Source of the DNA: Bifidobacterium aquikefiri
GTDB lineage: Bacteria > Actinomycetota > Actinomycetes > Actinomycetales > Bifidobacteriaceae
Assembly (NCBI RefSeq): GCF_002259795.1
Contig: NZ_MWXA01000004.1
Span: 1-64,000, forward strand
Direction of reading: 5' to 3'
DNA: 64,000 nucleotides
Part shown: one piece after another, positions 33,485 to 43,731 of the stretch
How the letters are laid out: each line of letters begins with the position of its first letter
Position numbering within the stretch: position 1 is the stretch's first letter
Translations under genes and position numbers: made by a program
The notes under the pieces: model-generated
Told to the model about the DNA's origin: nothing
What the model saw: only the letters and a program-made list of their open reading frames with translations
Database searches by the model: none

Positions 33485-36400
33485 CTAGGCGATGGTGCAC
33501 CGCTTCGAGCCCACGGTCACCTCTATGTCAGTCGCATCTTCGAGCTGTTCGGCATTGATGACCAGACCACCTTGGCGATATGGCAACTGCTGATAGCTGC
33601 CATCAATCGTGCTTCCGTTGATCTGAACCGTCACTGCAGAGTCGTCATCGAGAACGTGATATCGAACCGTGCGCTCAGCGCCGAAGAGATTGACCGAGAT
33701 CGATGTGCCATCGTCTTCACGCGCAAGCACAGGATCGATGACCAGCCCATTCGCCTCGATCTGCAAGCCAAACACATGTTGCACCAGCTGGCGTAGGTAG
33801 ATGCCAGGACCGGACGAATATACGCGCCAGCCACCTCGAACCCCGACAGGATCCTTCGCATCGGCGCGCAGACGGTCCCAATCGCGTGCTGCTTCATAGC
33901 GGTCGGGAAAGTCTGCATCGGATGAAGCGAAGTAGCAGTTGCGCTGACGGATCTCGCTCGAAGACAGCCTTGAGAACTGGCCGACAGGACTGATGCGCAA
34001 CAGTTCGCTCACGAAGGAGTCCTTGCCCAGGGTTGCGAGCGCCTCGGAATAACGAATATGAGCATGCGTGTACATCAGACCGATTTCGCGTCCCACGTTC
34101 GCCGCCTGTTCCGCTCTCTTGAAATAGCGCGGCACACCGTCGGCAAAGCGAGCAGGCTTGTTCATCAGCCGCACACCATCGGGATAGTGCAGATTCTCGT
34201 CGATGAGCTTCAAGTGTCCCTTGGCCTGCTCAGGTGTGAGCAGCCCTGAAATGATTGAACGTGTCATCGGAATCAGTCGGTATTTCAAGCCGGTGCGCGT
34301 GTCCGTGGGGTGAATGATCGGCTGCGGCCCCTCGTCGGTAAAGTTCACATAGCCGGCAATCACATCATCGAGGATGAAGTCCTTGGGGAATGCCGCCTCG
34401 ATTGTGGCGGCTTCGGCGACGAACTTCCCCGCCAGATCCGAAAGTCCAGCCTTCTTCAATTGGGATGCGAGCACCAGGGATGCCTGATGCAGGAGCGCGA
34501 TGGTCCAGCTCGAAGCCATGTTCTTCTTCATCGATGCCTGAGCGGGCTGAAGCGTATCGTCCCAATCGCCGTTGCCATATGAGAACAGTTTCGTTCCCGA
34601 CACACGATGATGCTCGATATACGAAAGAATTCGTTCCAGATGCTGGACTACACTCGCCTTGCCGTCGTCATCAAGGAATGGTTCGGTCTGCTTGAGAATG
34701 TCGTAGTCTTCGCTGGCACTCAGATACTCGCCCATGGCCATCAGAGGCCACACGGGAATGTCGCCATGCGAATCCTTCTGATACATCGATGAGTATGCGT
34801 CGAACATGAACCATTGGGGCAAGGAGCCATCACTGTTCTGATGGGCGAACACCTTCAGCAGAATTTCTCGAGCCCCGGCAAAATGTCCAAATCCAAGCTC
34901 CATTTCCAACGGACCCTGCAATACGTCTCTCGTGCCCCATGCAGCCCCTGAATACTGTTCGAGCCCGTGTGGTGAAAGGAAATGTACCAGCGCGTTCTGC
35001 ACGAACCATGGGATGAGAATGTTGAACTCGCTCAGGCGACCTTCGCCATTGACATGAAGATCGTCGGCAAATGATGCGATGCGTGCGTTGTGTTTCTGCA
35101 GCACCTTCGTGGTGTCGAGCGGGCTGCTGATCAGTCTTTCTGCGCAATCACAGGCCTCCTGCGCACCGCGAATGCTCGCTGCAATGGACAGATGGAGCTC
35201 TCGCTGGCCCTTGATGGAGAAGGTGAAGATACCACTATGCTGAGGTGCCTCGGCTGAAACGACCTTCGTATCATCCTTCGGATTGGCGAAGAGAACCTCG
35301 TCGGACCCACATTGCGCATTCTCGGAGACAAAGGCATAGCTCAATCCCGGATACTGCTTGAAAACCTCGGAATCCCATGCTGGGGCAAAGATGACACCGT
35401 GCTCTTCATGACGCGCATACCACTGCCGTGGCTCCTCGACATCGACGGTGAGCATGGCGTCGATTGGGGTGCTTGAAGTGAATCGAATGTCCAGAGCATT
35501 GCTGTCTGCCGATGCCGTGGTCGTCACGTTGAGCACCATATCACCGATCCGATAGACCCAGCGGGAACCGCCCAGATGCATGATGAAAGCGGATGGAAGT
35601 TGCAGCACACGCCACTCCCCTTCGAATCTCACCAGCACACGGACGCCTTCTGATCTGAGCAGGTTCAGCGCATTGCGCTGGACCGAGACGAGACGGTTCA
35701 TATTGGTGTTGCCAAGCACAATATGCGACGCGAAAACGCCCGGGGCATAGCTTGTGGAAGCCAGAACAGGGTGCTCGGGATCGAAGTCGCCGCCAGATAG
35801 CAGAACCTGGCCATGCGAGCGTGCCACCGCAAGTTCCTTGGTCCGTGACACAACATGGGTTCCGTCGGCGGAGAAGAATGACAGCAAGCTTGAATTTCGC
35901 CCATATTCAGGCGAGACGATGCTGCCCGAAACCAGGGACCTGAGCTGTTCGTCGCTGAGTACATCGGCGTTCAAGCCTCTCGCCGTGGCCAGCAGCGATG
36001 GGATCGCGCTCTTCGTCGGTTCAGACTGATTCATGGACTGCTGAACGGTGACATTCGTAGCCTTGCCCACGGTCTGGGCATGTTCCAGAATTGCCGAATC
36101 GGCCAGCTTCTTGCTCACCTCGGCCATCTCACCACGATAATCGGGGTTGAACGCCACCAACTGGTTCCACTCGATGCCGTCTTCGCCGAGCTGACGGCCC
36201 TTGGAGAGAAGACACACCATTGCAAACTCGTATTGATCGATATGACCGCCATGCCAGTTCTCATCGCTCAAGGCAAGGGGAGCCGATCCGAGACGAGCCT
36301 GGTGTCCAAAGAAGTCAAAGCCGTCGGTAAGATACGCGGCTGTTCCCTCGCATATGGTCGACACCAGAAGTGGCAGCTGCGGCGCGTCGCTCATCGTCTG

Positions 36401-37036
36401 TCGAGCCGATACGACGCATCCGGGCCCCTCAAGCGTCTCTTCGTGGAAGGCAACATATTGGGAGATATACGGTTCGCTCGTCAAGGCCTGCTCGACAGGT
36501 GCCAATGCAATATCCTGAGCGGTGACAAGCTCCCACGTATCGTTTGGCTCCAATGTCTCGGATCCAGCGGGCACGACCTTCACGTTCCACACCCAGGAAC
36601 ACCCATTGCCAGTGATTTCCTTCAAGGCCTGCGACTCATCCGAAACCGGACTGAGAGTCACGCTCCATCTGACTCCAAGATTCTCTCCACTCCATTGAGC
36701 GCACTGTTCAGAACACGTGAAGCGCGGGGCAGCCTTTGCGTCCTCTCCGAAATACGTTCCGGTGAGCGCAATCGACGTGATATCGTCTCCTCGCTTTCGC
36801 CTCAGCCATAATCCCGAGATTGCAGCGTCATGGACACCTGGCTGGTATTGCAAAATCTGGATATCATTCACACGGATGGAACGCGGGTCACCGAATGGGG
36901 TAAACTCCACATCCAGATCGCCGGCATGCATGGCGAAGTCATGTTCGATTGACTTTCCCCATGAATTCCACTGTGGATTCGACTGTGAATCCCATTGTGT
37001 CTGTTCGCCTTGTGCTTCGGGCGTATGAGCCGTCAT
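33485..37036 (-). CDS. GH94 phosphorylase, probable 1,2-beta-oligoglucan phosphorylase
   Basis: A 1183-residue cytoplasmic enzyme that should split beta-glucans with inorganic phosphate to give alpha-glucose 1-phosphate. Length and layout fit the long 1,2-beta-oligoglucan phosphorylase (SOGP) branch of GH94 rather than the roughly 800-residue cellobiose phosphorylases. It has an extended N-terminal beta region (about 1-560), then an (alpha/alpha)6 barrel with GAAWGTRDVLQGP, VWPLMAMGEYL, YGNGDWDDTLQP (GDWDD at 823-827, site of the catalytic acid) and VGVRGGWRVYSSGPGIYLRQ near the C-terminus. The gene overlaps the alpha/beta hydrolase by 4 bp. An alternative beta-linkage cannot be excluded without structural comparison. 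Confidence 0.85.
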   Translation of the reverse strand: MTAHTPEAQGEQTQWDSQSNPQWNSWGKSIEHDFAMHAGDLDVEFTPFGDPRSIRVNDIQILQYQPGVHDAAISGLWLRRKRGDDITSIALTGTYFGEDAKAAPRFTCSEQCAQWSGENLGVRWSVTLSPVSDESQALKEITGNGCSWVWNVKVVPAGSETLEPNDTWELVTAQDIALAPVEQALTSEPYISQYVAFHEETLEGPGCVVSARQTMSDAPQLPLLVSTICEGTAAYLTDGFDFFGHQARLGSAPLALSDENWHGGHIDQYEFAMVCLLSKGRQLGEDGIEWNQLVAFNPDYRGEMAEVSKKLADSAILEHAQTVGKATNVTVQQSMNQSEPTKSAIPSLLATARGLNADVLSDEQLRSLVSGSIVSPEYGRNSSLLSFFSADGTHVVSRTKELAVARSHGQVLLSGGDFDPEHPVLASTSYAPGVFASHIVLGNTNMNRLVSVQRNALNLLRSEGVRVLVRFEGEWRVLQLPSAFIMHLGGSRWVYRIGDMVLNVTTTASADSNALDIRFTSSTPIDAMLTVDVEEPRQWYARHEEHGVIFAPAWDSEVFKQYPGLSYAFVSENAQCGSDEVLFANPKDDTKVVSAEAPQHSGIFTFSIKGQRELHLSIAASIRGAQEACDCAERLISSPLDTTKVLQKHNARIASFADDLHVNGEGRLSEFNILIPWFVQNALVHFLSPHGLEQYSGAAWGTRDVLQGPLEMELGFGHFAGAREILLKVFAHQNSDGSLPQWFMFDAYSSMYQKDSHGDIPVWPLMAMGEYLSASEDYDILKQTEPFLDDDGKASVVQHLERILSYIEHHRVSGTKLFSYGNGDWDDTLQPAQASMKKNMASSWTIALLHQASLVLASQLKKAGLSDLAGKFVAEAATIEAAFPKDFILDDVIAGYVNFTDEGPQPIIHPTDTRTGLKYRLIPMTRSIISGLLTPEQAKGHLKLIDENLHYPDGVRLMNKPARFADGVPRYFKRAEQAANVGREIGLMYTHAHIRYSEALATLGKDSFVSELLRISPVGQFSRLSSSEIRQRNCYFASSDADFPDRYEAARDWDRLRADAKDPVGVRGGWRVYSSGPGIYLRQLVQHVFGLQIEANGLVIDPVLAREDDGTSISVNLFGAERTVRYHVLDDDSAVTVQINGSTIDGSYQQLPYRQGGLVINAEQLEDATDIEVTVGSKRCTIA

Positions 37037-37953
37037 CGCCTTGTCCTTTCAAGAAATGTCTGTGACCAAAAATCATCAAGCAAGGTTGCCGTCAATCCCG
37101 GGTTTTCGCTCTGCGGACCGTGCGCAGCATCGGGAATGATCTCGTAGCGGGCACCTATGATTCTCGCCATTCTGCGTTGCCACTCCTGAGGCCACGCCCA
37201 GTTGTCGTTTTCACCATGAAAGACCAGAACCGGCAATCCCGTAGCCTTCACTTCAAAGCTCGTGTCATGGACCTTCGCGAGCTCATCGATGGTCTGCAAC
37301 AACTGATCTCGGCTCGTGCGCTTCGAACGAGTTCTCAGGAAGCGCTGTAGCTCATCGAGCTCCGAGTCAGGAGCATCCGCCTTTGAGGGATTGTTGAGCG
37401 TCCACAGATCGCTTTCAGGATTGTCGAGCAGCATTTTTCTGTCAAGGTCATGTCTGCCCGCCCACCCGTGCGGACCGGAAGACATGAGCGTCAGGCTTTC
37501 AAAGCGTTCCGCATGGGCAATGGCGGCAGCTTGGGCCACGAGTCCACCGAAGCTGTGGCCAAGCAGATGCACTCTGACGACACCCACGGCCGACGAGATG
37601 ATCTTTGCCAGTGCGCATGCATCTGAGGCATCCTGCTCTCGCGTATAGCTCCGCTGCCCTTCTGGAGCGAAGGAATCAGCCTGTCCACGCTGCGAATACA
37701 CCCACACATCCCAGCCAAGCTCGGCAAGAAGCGGCAAAATGGGGTAGAAATCCTCCTTCGAACCCGTGAAACCGGGAATGCAGAGAACACTGCCCTTGAC
37801 TTGCTCACCGACGACTGGCGATGCGTGCAGGGCTGTCAATTCTCCGGCAGACATGGTGACGTCGAGGATCTCCACTGACGGCGGAACGGGTAATCCTCCA
37901 AACGCCTGTCCTGGACGTATACGTGGATCTTGGATTGTATGTGCTGTAAACAT
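37033..37953 (-). CDS. Alpha/beta-fold hydrolase in the beta-glucan operon
   Basis: A 306-residue serine hydrolase. The nucleophile elbow is LLGHSFGGLVAQAAA, the oxyanion region LCIPGFTGSKEDFYP, the acid residue probably the Asp in VFHGENDNWAWP, and the histidine in IPDAAHGPQSE. There is no signal peptide. Its stop overlaps the GH94 start by 4 bp, so the two are translated together. A deacetylase or esterase that clears acyl or succinyl groups from imported oligosaccharides is one possibility. Known beta-1,2-glucans can carry such substituents, but nothing in the sequence proves this role. Confidence 0.82.
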   Translation of the reverse strand: MFTAHTIQDPRIRPGQAFGGLPVPPSVEILDVTMSAGELTALHASPVVGEQVKGSVLCIPGFTGSKEDFYPILPLLAELGWDVWVYSQRGQADSFAPEGQRSYTREQDASDACALAKIISSAVGVVRVHLLGHSFGGLVAQAAAIAHAERFESLTLMSSGPHGWAGRHDLDRKMLLDNPESDLWTLNNPSKADAPDSELDELQRFLRTRSKRTSRDQLLQTIDELAKVHDTSFEVKATGLPVLVFHGENDNWAWPQEWQRRMARIIGARYEIIPDAAHGPQSENPGLTATLLDDFWSQTFLERTRR

Positions 37954-37995
37954 CTATTCCCCTCGGGGTTAAGCATTCTTGAATGAATGGCGCCT

Positions 37996-38030
37996 GATGC
38001 CGCTCGCCACTCCTTGTGGCGAGCGGCATC
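37996..38030. terminator. Perfect 15-bp hairpin between ATPase and hydrolase genes
   Basis: GATGCCGCTCGCCAC and GTGGCGAGCGGCATC surround a 5-nt loop, 8 bp after the ATPase stop. It is inside an operon-like run of genes, so it may act as a partial terminator or as an mRNA 3' stabiliser that separates transporter and enzyme expression. Confidence 0.7.
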
Positions 38031-38037
38031 ATCTGTG

Positions 38038-39699
38038 TCAGGCCTGCTCGCCAACCTGCAACTTCGGAATCGCATCCAGCAGCGAAATCGTATAGTCATC
38101 GTGCGGATGCTGCAGAACCTTGGAAGTCTCGCCACGTTCGACAACATGACCTTGGTTGAGCACCATGATGTTATCGGTTATCAATCGCGCACTCAACAAA
38201 TCGTGCGTGATATACAGCATGCTCACGTTCAGACGGACGCGCAGATCGTCGAGCAGCGCGAGAATTCCAGCTCGCAGCGTCATGTCAAGCATCGAGACCG
38301 GTTCATCGGCGATGAGCACTTTCGGATCGCTGGCGAGCGCACGGGCAATGACCACACGCTGACGCTGACCTCCAGAAAGCTGATGAGGAAGCTTTGCGGC
38401 GAACTGTTCGACCGGCGTAAGCCCCACGAATTCAAGCAGTTCGAGCATGCGATTTCTGGCCGCACTCCCCTTGAGCTTCGTATAGTTGAGAATCGGACGA
38501 CTCAGAATGTATTCGACATTGTGAAGCGGATTCAACGCGGCATAGGGATCCTGGAACACCATCTGAATGTCAGAGCGCAAGGCCCGCAAATCGCGACCGC
38601 GATGCATCTTCTCGATATGCTTGCTGCCAAGCGTGATAACACCCGAAGTTGGGTTTTCCACAGCCGTGATCATCTTCGCAATCGTCGACTTTCCGGAACC
38701 GGAAGCGCCAACAAGCGCCAGAGACTGCCCTGGGTCAAGGGTGAACGACACATCGTCTACCGCTCTGACTTCGCCATCCCCCCGCTTGTGTGCAGGATAT
38801 ATCTTGGTGATGTGAGAGACAGTCAACGCCGTACGGTTATCCTCGGCATGCGCGTTTTCCTTGTATGCCTCATTCGCATTTTCGCGCGTGCGCAGCCCTG
38901 GGACCGAAACATGCTCTGCACGCGGATCGCCATAATGGCTCAGCAACATCTTCGTGTAGTCATCCTTCGGATGCTCAAGGATTTCACGGCTGGAAGCATC
39001 CTCGACGATGCGGCCATTGTGCATGACCAACACACGTTGGGTGGATTCAAGCACGATGCCCAGATCATGACTGATCAGGATGGCGGTGAATCCCTCTGAC
39101 TTCTGCAGTTCACGAATCGTGTTCATGACCTCGTGCTGGACGAGCACGTCGAGTGCCGTCGTCGGTTCATCAAAGACCATGAGTTTCGGATCGAGACTCA
39201 GCGCGAGTGCGATGGACACACGCTGACGCATGCCGCCCGAAAGCTCGCCTGGATAACGGTTCAAGGTATTCGCCGGCAGACCGACCTTTTCGATCAGCTC
39301 CTTTGCACGAGCCTCGCGTCTGTCTTTCTGAACATGCTCATGCGCCTTGAAGATATCCATGAAATGGTTGCGAATCGTGCGTACAGGGTTCAGTGCGTTC
39401 ATGCCGGACTGCAAAACCATTGCAAATCCGCCACGACGCTGCTTGCGCAGCTCCTCCTGATTCAGCGTTGAGATATCAACGCCATCAAAAATGACCTTGC
39501 CCTCACTCACACGTGCAGGCGGACGTGACAATGCCGTGATTGCAAATCCCAGCGTCGACTTGCCCGAACCTGATTCGCCGACCAAACCTACGAACTCACC
39601 TTGTTCCAGATCGACGTTCACATCGTGAACAGCCTTGACAGGCTCCGTTCCTGGTGTGTCGTATTCGATGGAAAGATGATCAATATGAAGCAGACTCAT
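38038..39699 (-). CDS. Fused double ABC ATPase, oligopeptide/oligosaccharide (Dpp/Opp) type
   Basis: A 553-residue protein with two complete ATPase units, equivalent to DppD and DppF joined. The first unit has Walker A GESGSGKST at about 38-46, a signature LSGGMRQRVSIALAL and MVFDEPTTALD. The second has GASGSGKST, LSGGQRQRVVIARALA and VLIADEPVSMLD. It drives uptake by the two permeases upstream. A GGGAG site precedes the ATG, which overlaps the preceding permease. Each half ends in the regulatory tail typical of family 5 systems. Family 5 transporters often carry peptides, but several take beta-gluco-oligosaccharides, as the neighbours suggest here. Confidence 0.93.
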   Translation of the reverse strand: MSLLHIDHLSIEYDTPGTEPVKAVHDVNVDLEQGEFVGLVGESGSGKSTLGFAITALSRPPARVSEGKVIFDGVDISTLNQEELRKQRRGGFAMVLQSGMNALNPVRTIRNHFMDIFKAHEHVQKDRREARAKELIEKVGLPANTLNRYPGELSGGMRQRVSIALALSLDPKLMVFDEPTTALDVLVQHEVMNTIRELQKSEGFTAILISHDLGIVLESTQRVLVMHNGRIVEDASSREILEHPKDDYTKMLLSHYGDPRAEHVSVPGLRTRENANEAYKENAHAEDNRTALTVSHITKIYPAHKRGDGEVRAVDDVSFTLDPGQSLALVGASGSGKSTIAKMITAVENPTSGVITLGSKHIEKMHRGRDLRALRSDIQMVFQDPYAALNPLHNVEYILSRPILNYTKLKGSAARNRMLELLEFVGLTPVEQFAAKLPHQLSGGQRQRVVIARALASDPKVLIADEPVSMLDMTLRAGILALLDDLRVRLNVSMLYITHDLLSARLITDNIMVLNQGHVVERGETSKVLQHPHDDYTISLLDAIPKLQVGEQA

Positions 39700-40730
39700 C
39701 GTGAACTCCCTTCACGCAGACGAGGATTGCTGAGTCGGTCAACGCCGAAGTTGATGAAGGTCATGGAGACGGCCAAAAGTGCGATCATCAGACCGGGAGC
39801 AAGCAGAAGCGCCCACTGCCCAGTGAGAATGACCCCATTGTTCTGTGCCCAATAGATCATTGTGCCCCAGCTGATCGTTGTGGAATCGCCAAGACCAAGG
39901 AACTCAAGTCCGGCTTCCGCAAGGGCCGCAGAGGTTGCGGCACCGAAGAAGTTGTTGATGATGAGCGAAAGCATGTTCGGGAATATCTCGTGGAAGATGA
40001 TTCTCGCCGCGCTGTCGCCGCTGAACGCAGCAGCAGTGACGAAGTCACGTGACCGCAGGGATTGGGTCTGGCTGCGAAGCACACGTGAGCCCCATGCCCA
40101 TCCGGTGAATACAATGACCAGGATGATCACCTTCATACCGCCGTTCTGCAAGTATGATGCGATGACGATCATCAATGGCAGCTGCGGAATCACAAGGAAC
40201 AGGTTGACGATGAATCCGACGAATTCGCCGCCGAATGACTTGATGTATCCCCAGCTCAGACCGATGACGACAGCGAGAGCAGTGGAAAGAATGCCTGCGA
40301 TCATGGCGACCATGACCGAGATTCGTCCACCCCAGATGAGCTGAGAGAACACGTCCTGGCCACTCGCCGTGGTGCCAAGAAGATGGCTCAGCGATGGCTG
40401 CGCATTGGTTTCGAAGCCGGTCTGCTTTGGATTGTAAGGGCTTAAAACAGGTGCGAATATGGCTATCAGAATGATCAGGCTGAAGAGGATGATGCCGAAT
40501 CGAGCCTTCGGAACGGACCATACCGTGGCGAAGCTGCGGCCGGCCACCCTGAGCCCTCTGATCAGAACGTTGTCATCAGCCGAATCGTGCTTCGCGCGTG
40601 GCTGTGAGTGTTCGCCCTTGTTTGACGGTGGCGTGGCAACTTCAAGGGCTTTGTCCTTGTCGCTTGCCGGGCCGTTCGCAGGATTACCTGACGCGGTTCC
40701 TGTGACATGTGCATTCTGTGCTTGTGTCAT
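39696..40730 (-). CDS. ABC transporter permease, DppC type
   Basis: Membrane subunit of about 344 residues with a long polar N-terminal tail (about 65 residues) before the first membrane helix, FGIILFSLIILIAIFAPVL. LLGTTASGQDVFSQLIWGGR and the coupling motif AAFSGDSAARIIFHEIFPNM are typical of DppC/OppC permeases. I choose the ATG at 40730 because GGAGG lies 8 bases upstream; a GTG at 40739 is the alternative and would overlap the previous stop. Confidence 0.92.
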   Translation of the reverse strand: MTQAQNAHVTGTASGNPANGPASDKDKALEVATPPSNKGEHSQPRAKHDSADDNVLIRGLRVAGRSFATVWSVPKARFGIILFSLIILIAIFAPVLSPYNPKQTGFETNAQPSLSHLLGTTASGQDVFSQLIWGGRISVMVAMIAGILSTALAVVIGLSWGYIKSFGGEFVGFIVNLFLVIPQLPLMIVIASYLQNGGMKVIILVIVFTGWAWGSRVLRSQTQSLRSRDFVTAAAFSGDSAARIIFHEIFPNMLSLIINNFFGAATSAALAEAGLEFLGLGDSTTISWGTMIYWAQNNGVILTGQWALLLAPGLMIALLAVSMTFINFGVDRLSNPRLREGSSR

Positions 40731-40735
40731 TCCAC

Positions 40736-41716
40736 TCACCTCCTAGTCCGTGGATCGAGAACGCCGTAAAGGATATCGACGATGAAATTGGCTACCAGAA
40801 CACTGACCGTGATCATCAGGAACAACGCCTGCATGAGTGGATAGTCCTGATTCGTGACTGCCTGGAACAGCAGCATGCCGATGCCTGGATAGCTGAACAC
40901 CTGTTCAACCAGCAACGAACCGCCGACGACACCGCCGAGCACCAGACCGAATGAGGTGAGGTTTGGAAGCAGCGCGTTTCGAGCCGCATACCTGAGCATG
41001 ACGGTGCGCTGATGAAGACCGTTCGCCTCGGCGAAGGTCACATAATCATCGCCGAGCGTGTTGATCATGTTGTTGCGCATGCCCATGACCCAGCTGCCCA
41101 ACGAAGTAATGAGGATGGTCAATCCAGGAAGGATCGAATGATACAGTGCATCGACCAGGAACGACCAAGACAGGTTGGGAACCGAAGTTGCTGCATATGC
41201 ACCGGATGTCGGGAAGGCCTTGGCGACGTATCCAAGGAAGAACAGCAGCAGAAGCGCAAGCCAGAATGGCGGGAACGCCGAGAAGAATGAGCTCGAGACA
41301 CTGCCGGTCGCATCGACGAGCGAACCGCGCTTCCATGCCATCGCTGCACCGAGCATGGTACCGATAATGAAGGAGAGAATGGTGACCGTACCAACAAGCA
41401 CAAGAGTCCACGGCAACGCTGTAGAAACGAGCGAGGAGACCGATTGTGGGAAGTTGCTGTACGAGATTCCGAAGTTCAGATGAACGACATCATTGAGATA
41501 TTGAATGTATTGCTGGAATGGGTTGCCTGTGGGCACCCCTAGCTGCGCTTCTATTGAGGCACGCATTTCCGGCGTCACAGGACCATTTTGTGAGAGCTTT
41601 GCGATGGCTGCGTCGGCAGGAGAACCGGGCATCATACGGGGTAACAGGAAGTTTACGGTGATTGCCGCCCAGAGTGTGAGCAGAAAAAGACCGATTTTCC
41701 CGAGATAGTAGCGCAC
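40736..41716 (-). CDS. ABC transporter permease, DppB type
   Basis: Membrane subunit with six predicted helices. LGKIGLFLLTLWAAITVNFL followed by PRMMPGSPADA is the standard DppB/OppB N-terminus. The coupling motif lies in YVTFAEANGLHQRTVMLRYA. I take the GTG at 41716 (after AAAGGT) as start; the frame is open to 41773, but the extra residues are polar and lack a ribosome binding site. It pairs with the downstream DppC-type subunit. Confidence 0.9.
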   Translation of the reverse strand: MRYYLGKIGLFLLTLWAAITVNFLLPRMMPGSPADAAIAKLSQNGPVTPEMRASIEAQLGVPTGNPFQQYIQYLNDVVHLNFGISYSNFPQSVSSLVSTALPWTLVLVGTVTILSFIIGTMLGAAMAWKRGSLVDATGSVSSSFFSAFPPFWLALLLLFFLGYVAKAFPTSGAYAATSVPNLSWSFLVDALYHSILPGLTILITSLGSWVMGMRNNMINTLGDDYVTFAEANGLHQRTVMLRYAARNALLPNLTSFGLVLGGVVGGSLLVEQVFSYPGIGMLLFQAVTNQDYPLMQALFLMITVSVLVANFIVDILYGVLDPRTRR

Positions 41717-41921
41717 GAGATGACCTTTCACTGAAAGTTGGTTTGATTGATTGTTACACGTTGGTTGTTGCAAGCTCGGTTGCGGTCGGGCTCATCGCTG
41801 TGAAGTCAGGCGTTGCAACCTTGGATATAACAGGCGACATGCAATGCCCAGGGGAATCCAATGATGTGGACTTTCCAGATTCCCTTGAGCAGAGCATGTG
41901 CATCTGTAGGAGAGACCAGAA

Positions 41922-43571
41922 TCAGGCCTTCTTGAGGTTGGTCACCACCATCAGCACCTGAGACGTCCATGTGCTTGGCGAAGCATAAGGATTCTTCTCG
42001 GTTGGCCAGCCGGTGAACTTCTTGGTGCTGTACAGGCCCCAAAGACCGCCATAGAACATGCCGACAACAGGAACCTGGTTATACACAACCTCTTGCAACT
42101 GGTTGACGATCTCCTTCTGTTCGGTGGTGGAAGATGTTGCCTTGAGCTGAGCGAGCAGCGAATCGGTCGTGCTGTTCTTGTAGCGCTCGAAGTTGGCCGA
42201 AGCCGCTGTACCGACCGGCTGGTAGAACTCGCCGTTGAGCAAGTTGCTGTAGTCAGTGTAGACATCGCCGGTACCACCGAATGACGCGACAATCAGATCG
42301 TAGTCGCCATTGTTCAGAGCTTGGGTGTAAGCAGCTGGCTGTGGCTGATTGAGCTTGACCGAGATGCCAATTGCACTGAGCTGAGTCTGCAGCGTTTCAA
42401 TACCACGAAGCCAGTCACTGTATCCACTGGGAACCGTGACGGTCAAGGTCAGCTGCTTGCCGGTACTGTCGACGAGCTTGCCACCCTTCTCGGTGTATCC
42501 GGCCTTGGCGAAGTACTTCAACGCGGTCGTCTTGCTCTGCTTGACGACTCCGCTGTTAGGAATGCTGGAGTTGACCCAGGACTTCTGATTGGGAAGCAGC
42601 AGCCCGGTCTGCGTCGAGGCATCGACGTAGCCTTCCTCGGCATCCTTGGCGATTGCCGCACGATCGATCGCATTGCTCAGGCCAAGACGGAAGTTGACAT
42701 TGTTATATGGAGTCTTCGTGAGGTTCGGGAAGAGCGAGACCGTGCCGCCCGGAGGGAACCAATAGTGATTGTGCTGCTTGTCGGCACCAACCCAGGTCTT
42801 TTGCACATCGTTCATGTACATATAGCCCCAGTCATAGCCCTTGTTGACCATGTCGAGCGCCTTGTTTGATGCTGGGAAAACGATGGAAGTCGCAGCAACC
42901 TTGCCCGCCTGCCAATAACTGGCGTTCTTCGTCAGAGTGTATTGGTTCGGCGTATAGGTGCCGAGTTTGTATGGCCCGGTTCCTACAGGAGTCGCATTCG
43001 TGTCCTTGACCGGATCCTTGACGCTCTTCCAGATGTGTTGGGGAACGATGAGCTGCTGGTCGATGATCTTGACGGCAGGAACGTCGTTGTCCTTCAGATT
43101 GAAGGTAACCGTGTCGCCACTGGCCGAGATGGAAGCAATGTGCTGCCATACGCCGAGCGTGTCAAGGGCGCTGTTGGTCTTCAGCAGATTGAAGGTATAG
43201 ACGACATCATCAGCGGAGAATGCCTGGCCATCCGACCACTTCACACCCGAGCGAATCGTGTATTCCACGGTCTTGGGATTGACGATCTTGTGAGATGTCG
43301 CCAGGAATGGTTTCTCCGTGCCGTCGATGCTGTTGACGACCATCAATGGTTCATAGATGAAGTTGATACCGGTTCTCTTGCTGCTTGAGAATGGGTTGAA
43401 ATTCTTGGTGAAGGTAGGGCTGCCGTTATCTCCCCCAAAGAGAATTTCAGTTGACGAGCTCCCCCCTGCTCCTGACTGTGCATCGGTGCTGCCGCATGCA
43501 GCGAGGCCGATGGCCATGGTGGCAGCAGCTAGGGCAGCGACTGCGCGTACCGCTAGGTGTTTAGTATTCAT
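41922..43571 (-). CDS. Lipoprotein solute-binding protein, family 5, probable gluco-oligosaccharide binder
   Basis: A 549-residue extracellular lipoprotein. The signal peptide ends in a lipobox (MAIGLAACGS) with the lipidated cysteine at about residue 26. Family 5 marks follow: FNPFSSSKRTGINFIYEPLM, then VKWSDGQAFSADDVVYTFNL and NVNFRLGLSNAIDRAAIAKD. The ATG at 43571 follows AGGAAGAAG; the longer frame to 43628 is less likely. The gene is first in the operon and is separated from the permease by about 200 bp, which would allow higher expression. Family 5 includes binders of cellobiose- and laminari-type sugars as well as peptides. The GH94 and GH3 genes downstream favour beta-1,2-gluco-oligosaccharides. 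Confidence 0.9.
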   Translation of the reverse strand: MNTKHLAVRAVAALAAATMAIGLAACGSTDAQSGAGGSSSTEILFGGDNGSPTFTKNFNPFSSSKRTGINFIYEPLMVVNSIDGTEKPFLATSHKIVNPKTVEYTIRSGVKWSDGQAFSADDVVYTFNLLKTNSALDTLGVWQHIASISASGDTVTFNLKDNDVPAVKIIDQQLIVPQHIWKSVKDPVKDTNATPVGTGPYKLGTYTPNQYTLTKNASYWQAGKVAATSIVFPASNKALDMVNKGYDWGYMYMNDVQKTWVGADKQHNHYWFPPGGTVSLFPNLTKTPYNNVNFRLGLSNAIDRAAIAKDAEEGYVDASTQTGLLLPNQKSWVNSSIPNSGVVKQSKTTALKYFAKAGYTEKGGKLVDSTGKQLTLTVTVPSGYSDWLRGIETLQTQLSAIGISVKLNQPQPAAYTQALNNGDYDLIVASFGGTGDVYTDYSNLLNGEFYQPVGTAASANFERYKNSTTDSLLAQLKATSSTTEQKEIVNQLQEVVYNQVPVVGMFYGGLWGLYSTKKFTGWPTEKNPYASPSTWTSQVLMVVTNLKKA

Positions 43572-43731
43572 GTGACGCTTCTTCCTGTCCACGTTGACAA
43601 ATGACGTACCCGAAATCTCGACGTGCACGTCACCGCTGCAATCAAAGCATTTGGCATGACCTGTTCATTGTGAGGAACCACAATGTTCAGGGCACAGTGA
43701 AAACCACTTTGATTCAACTGGCAGAAACAAT

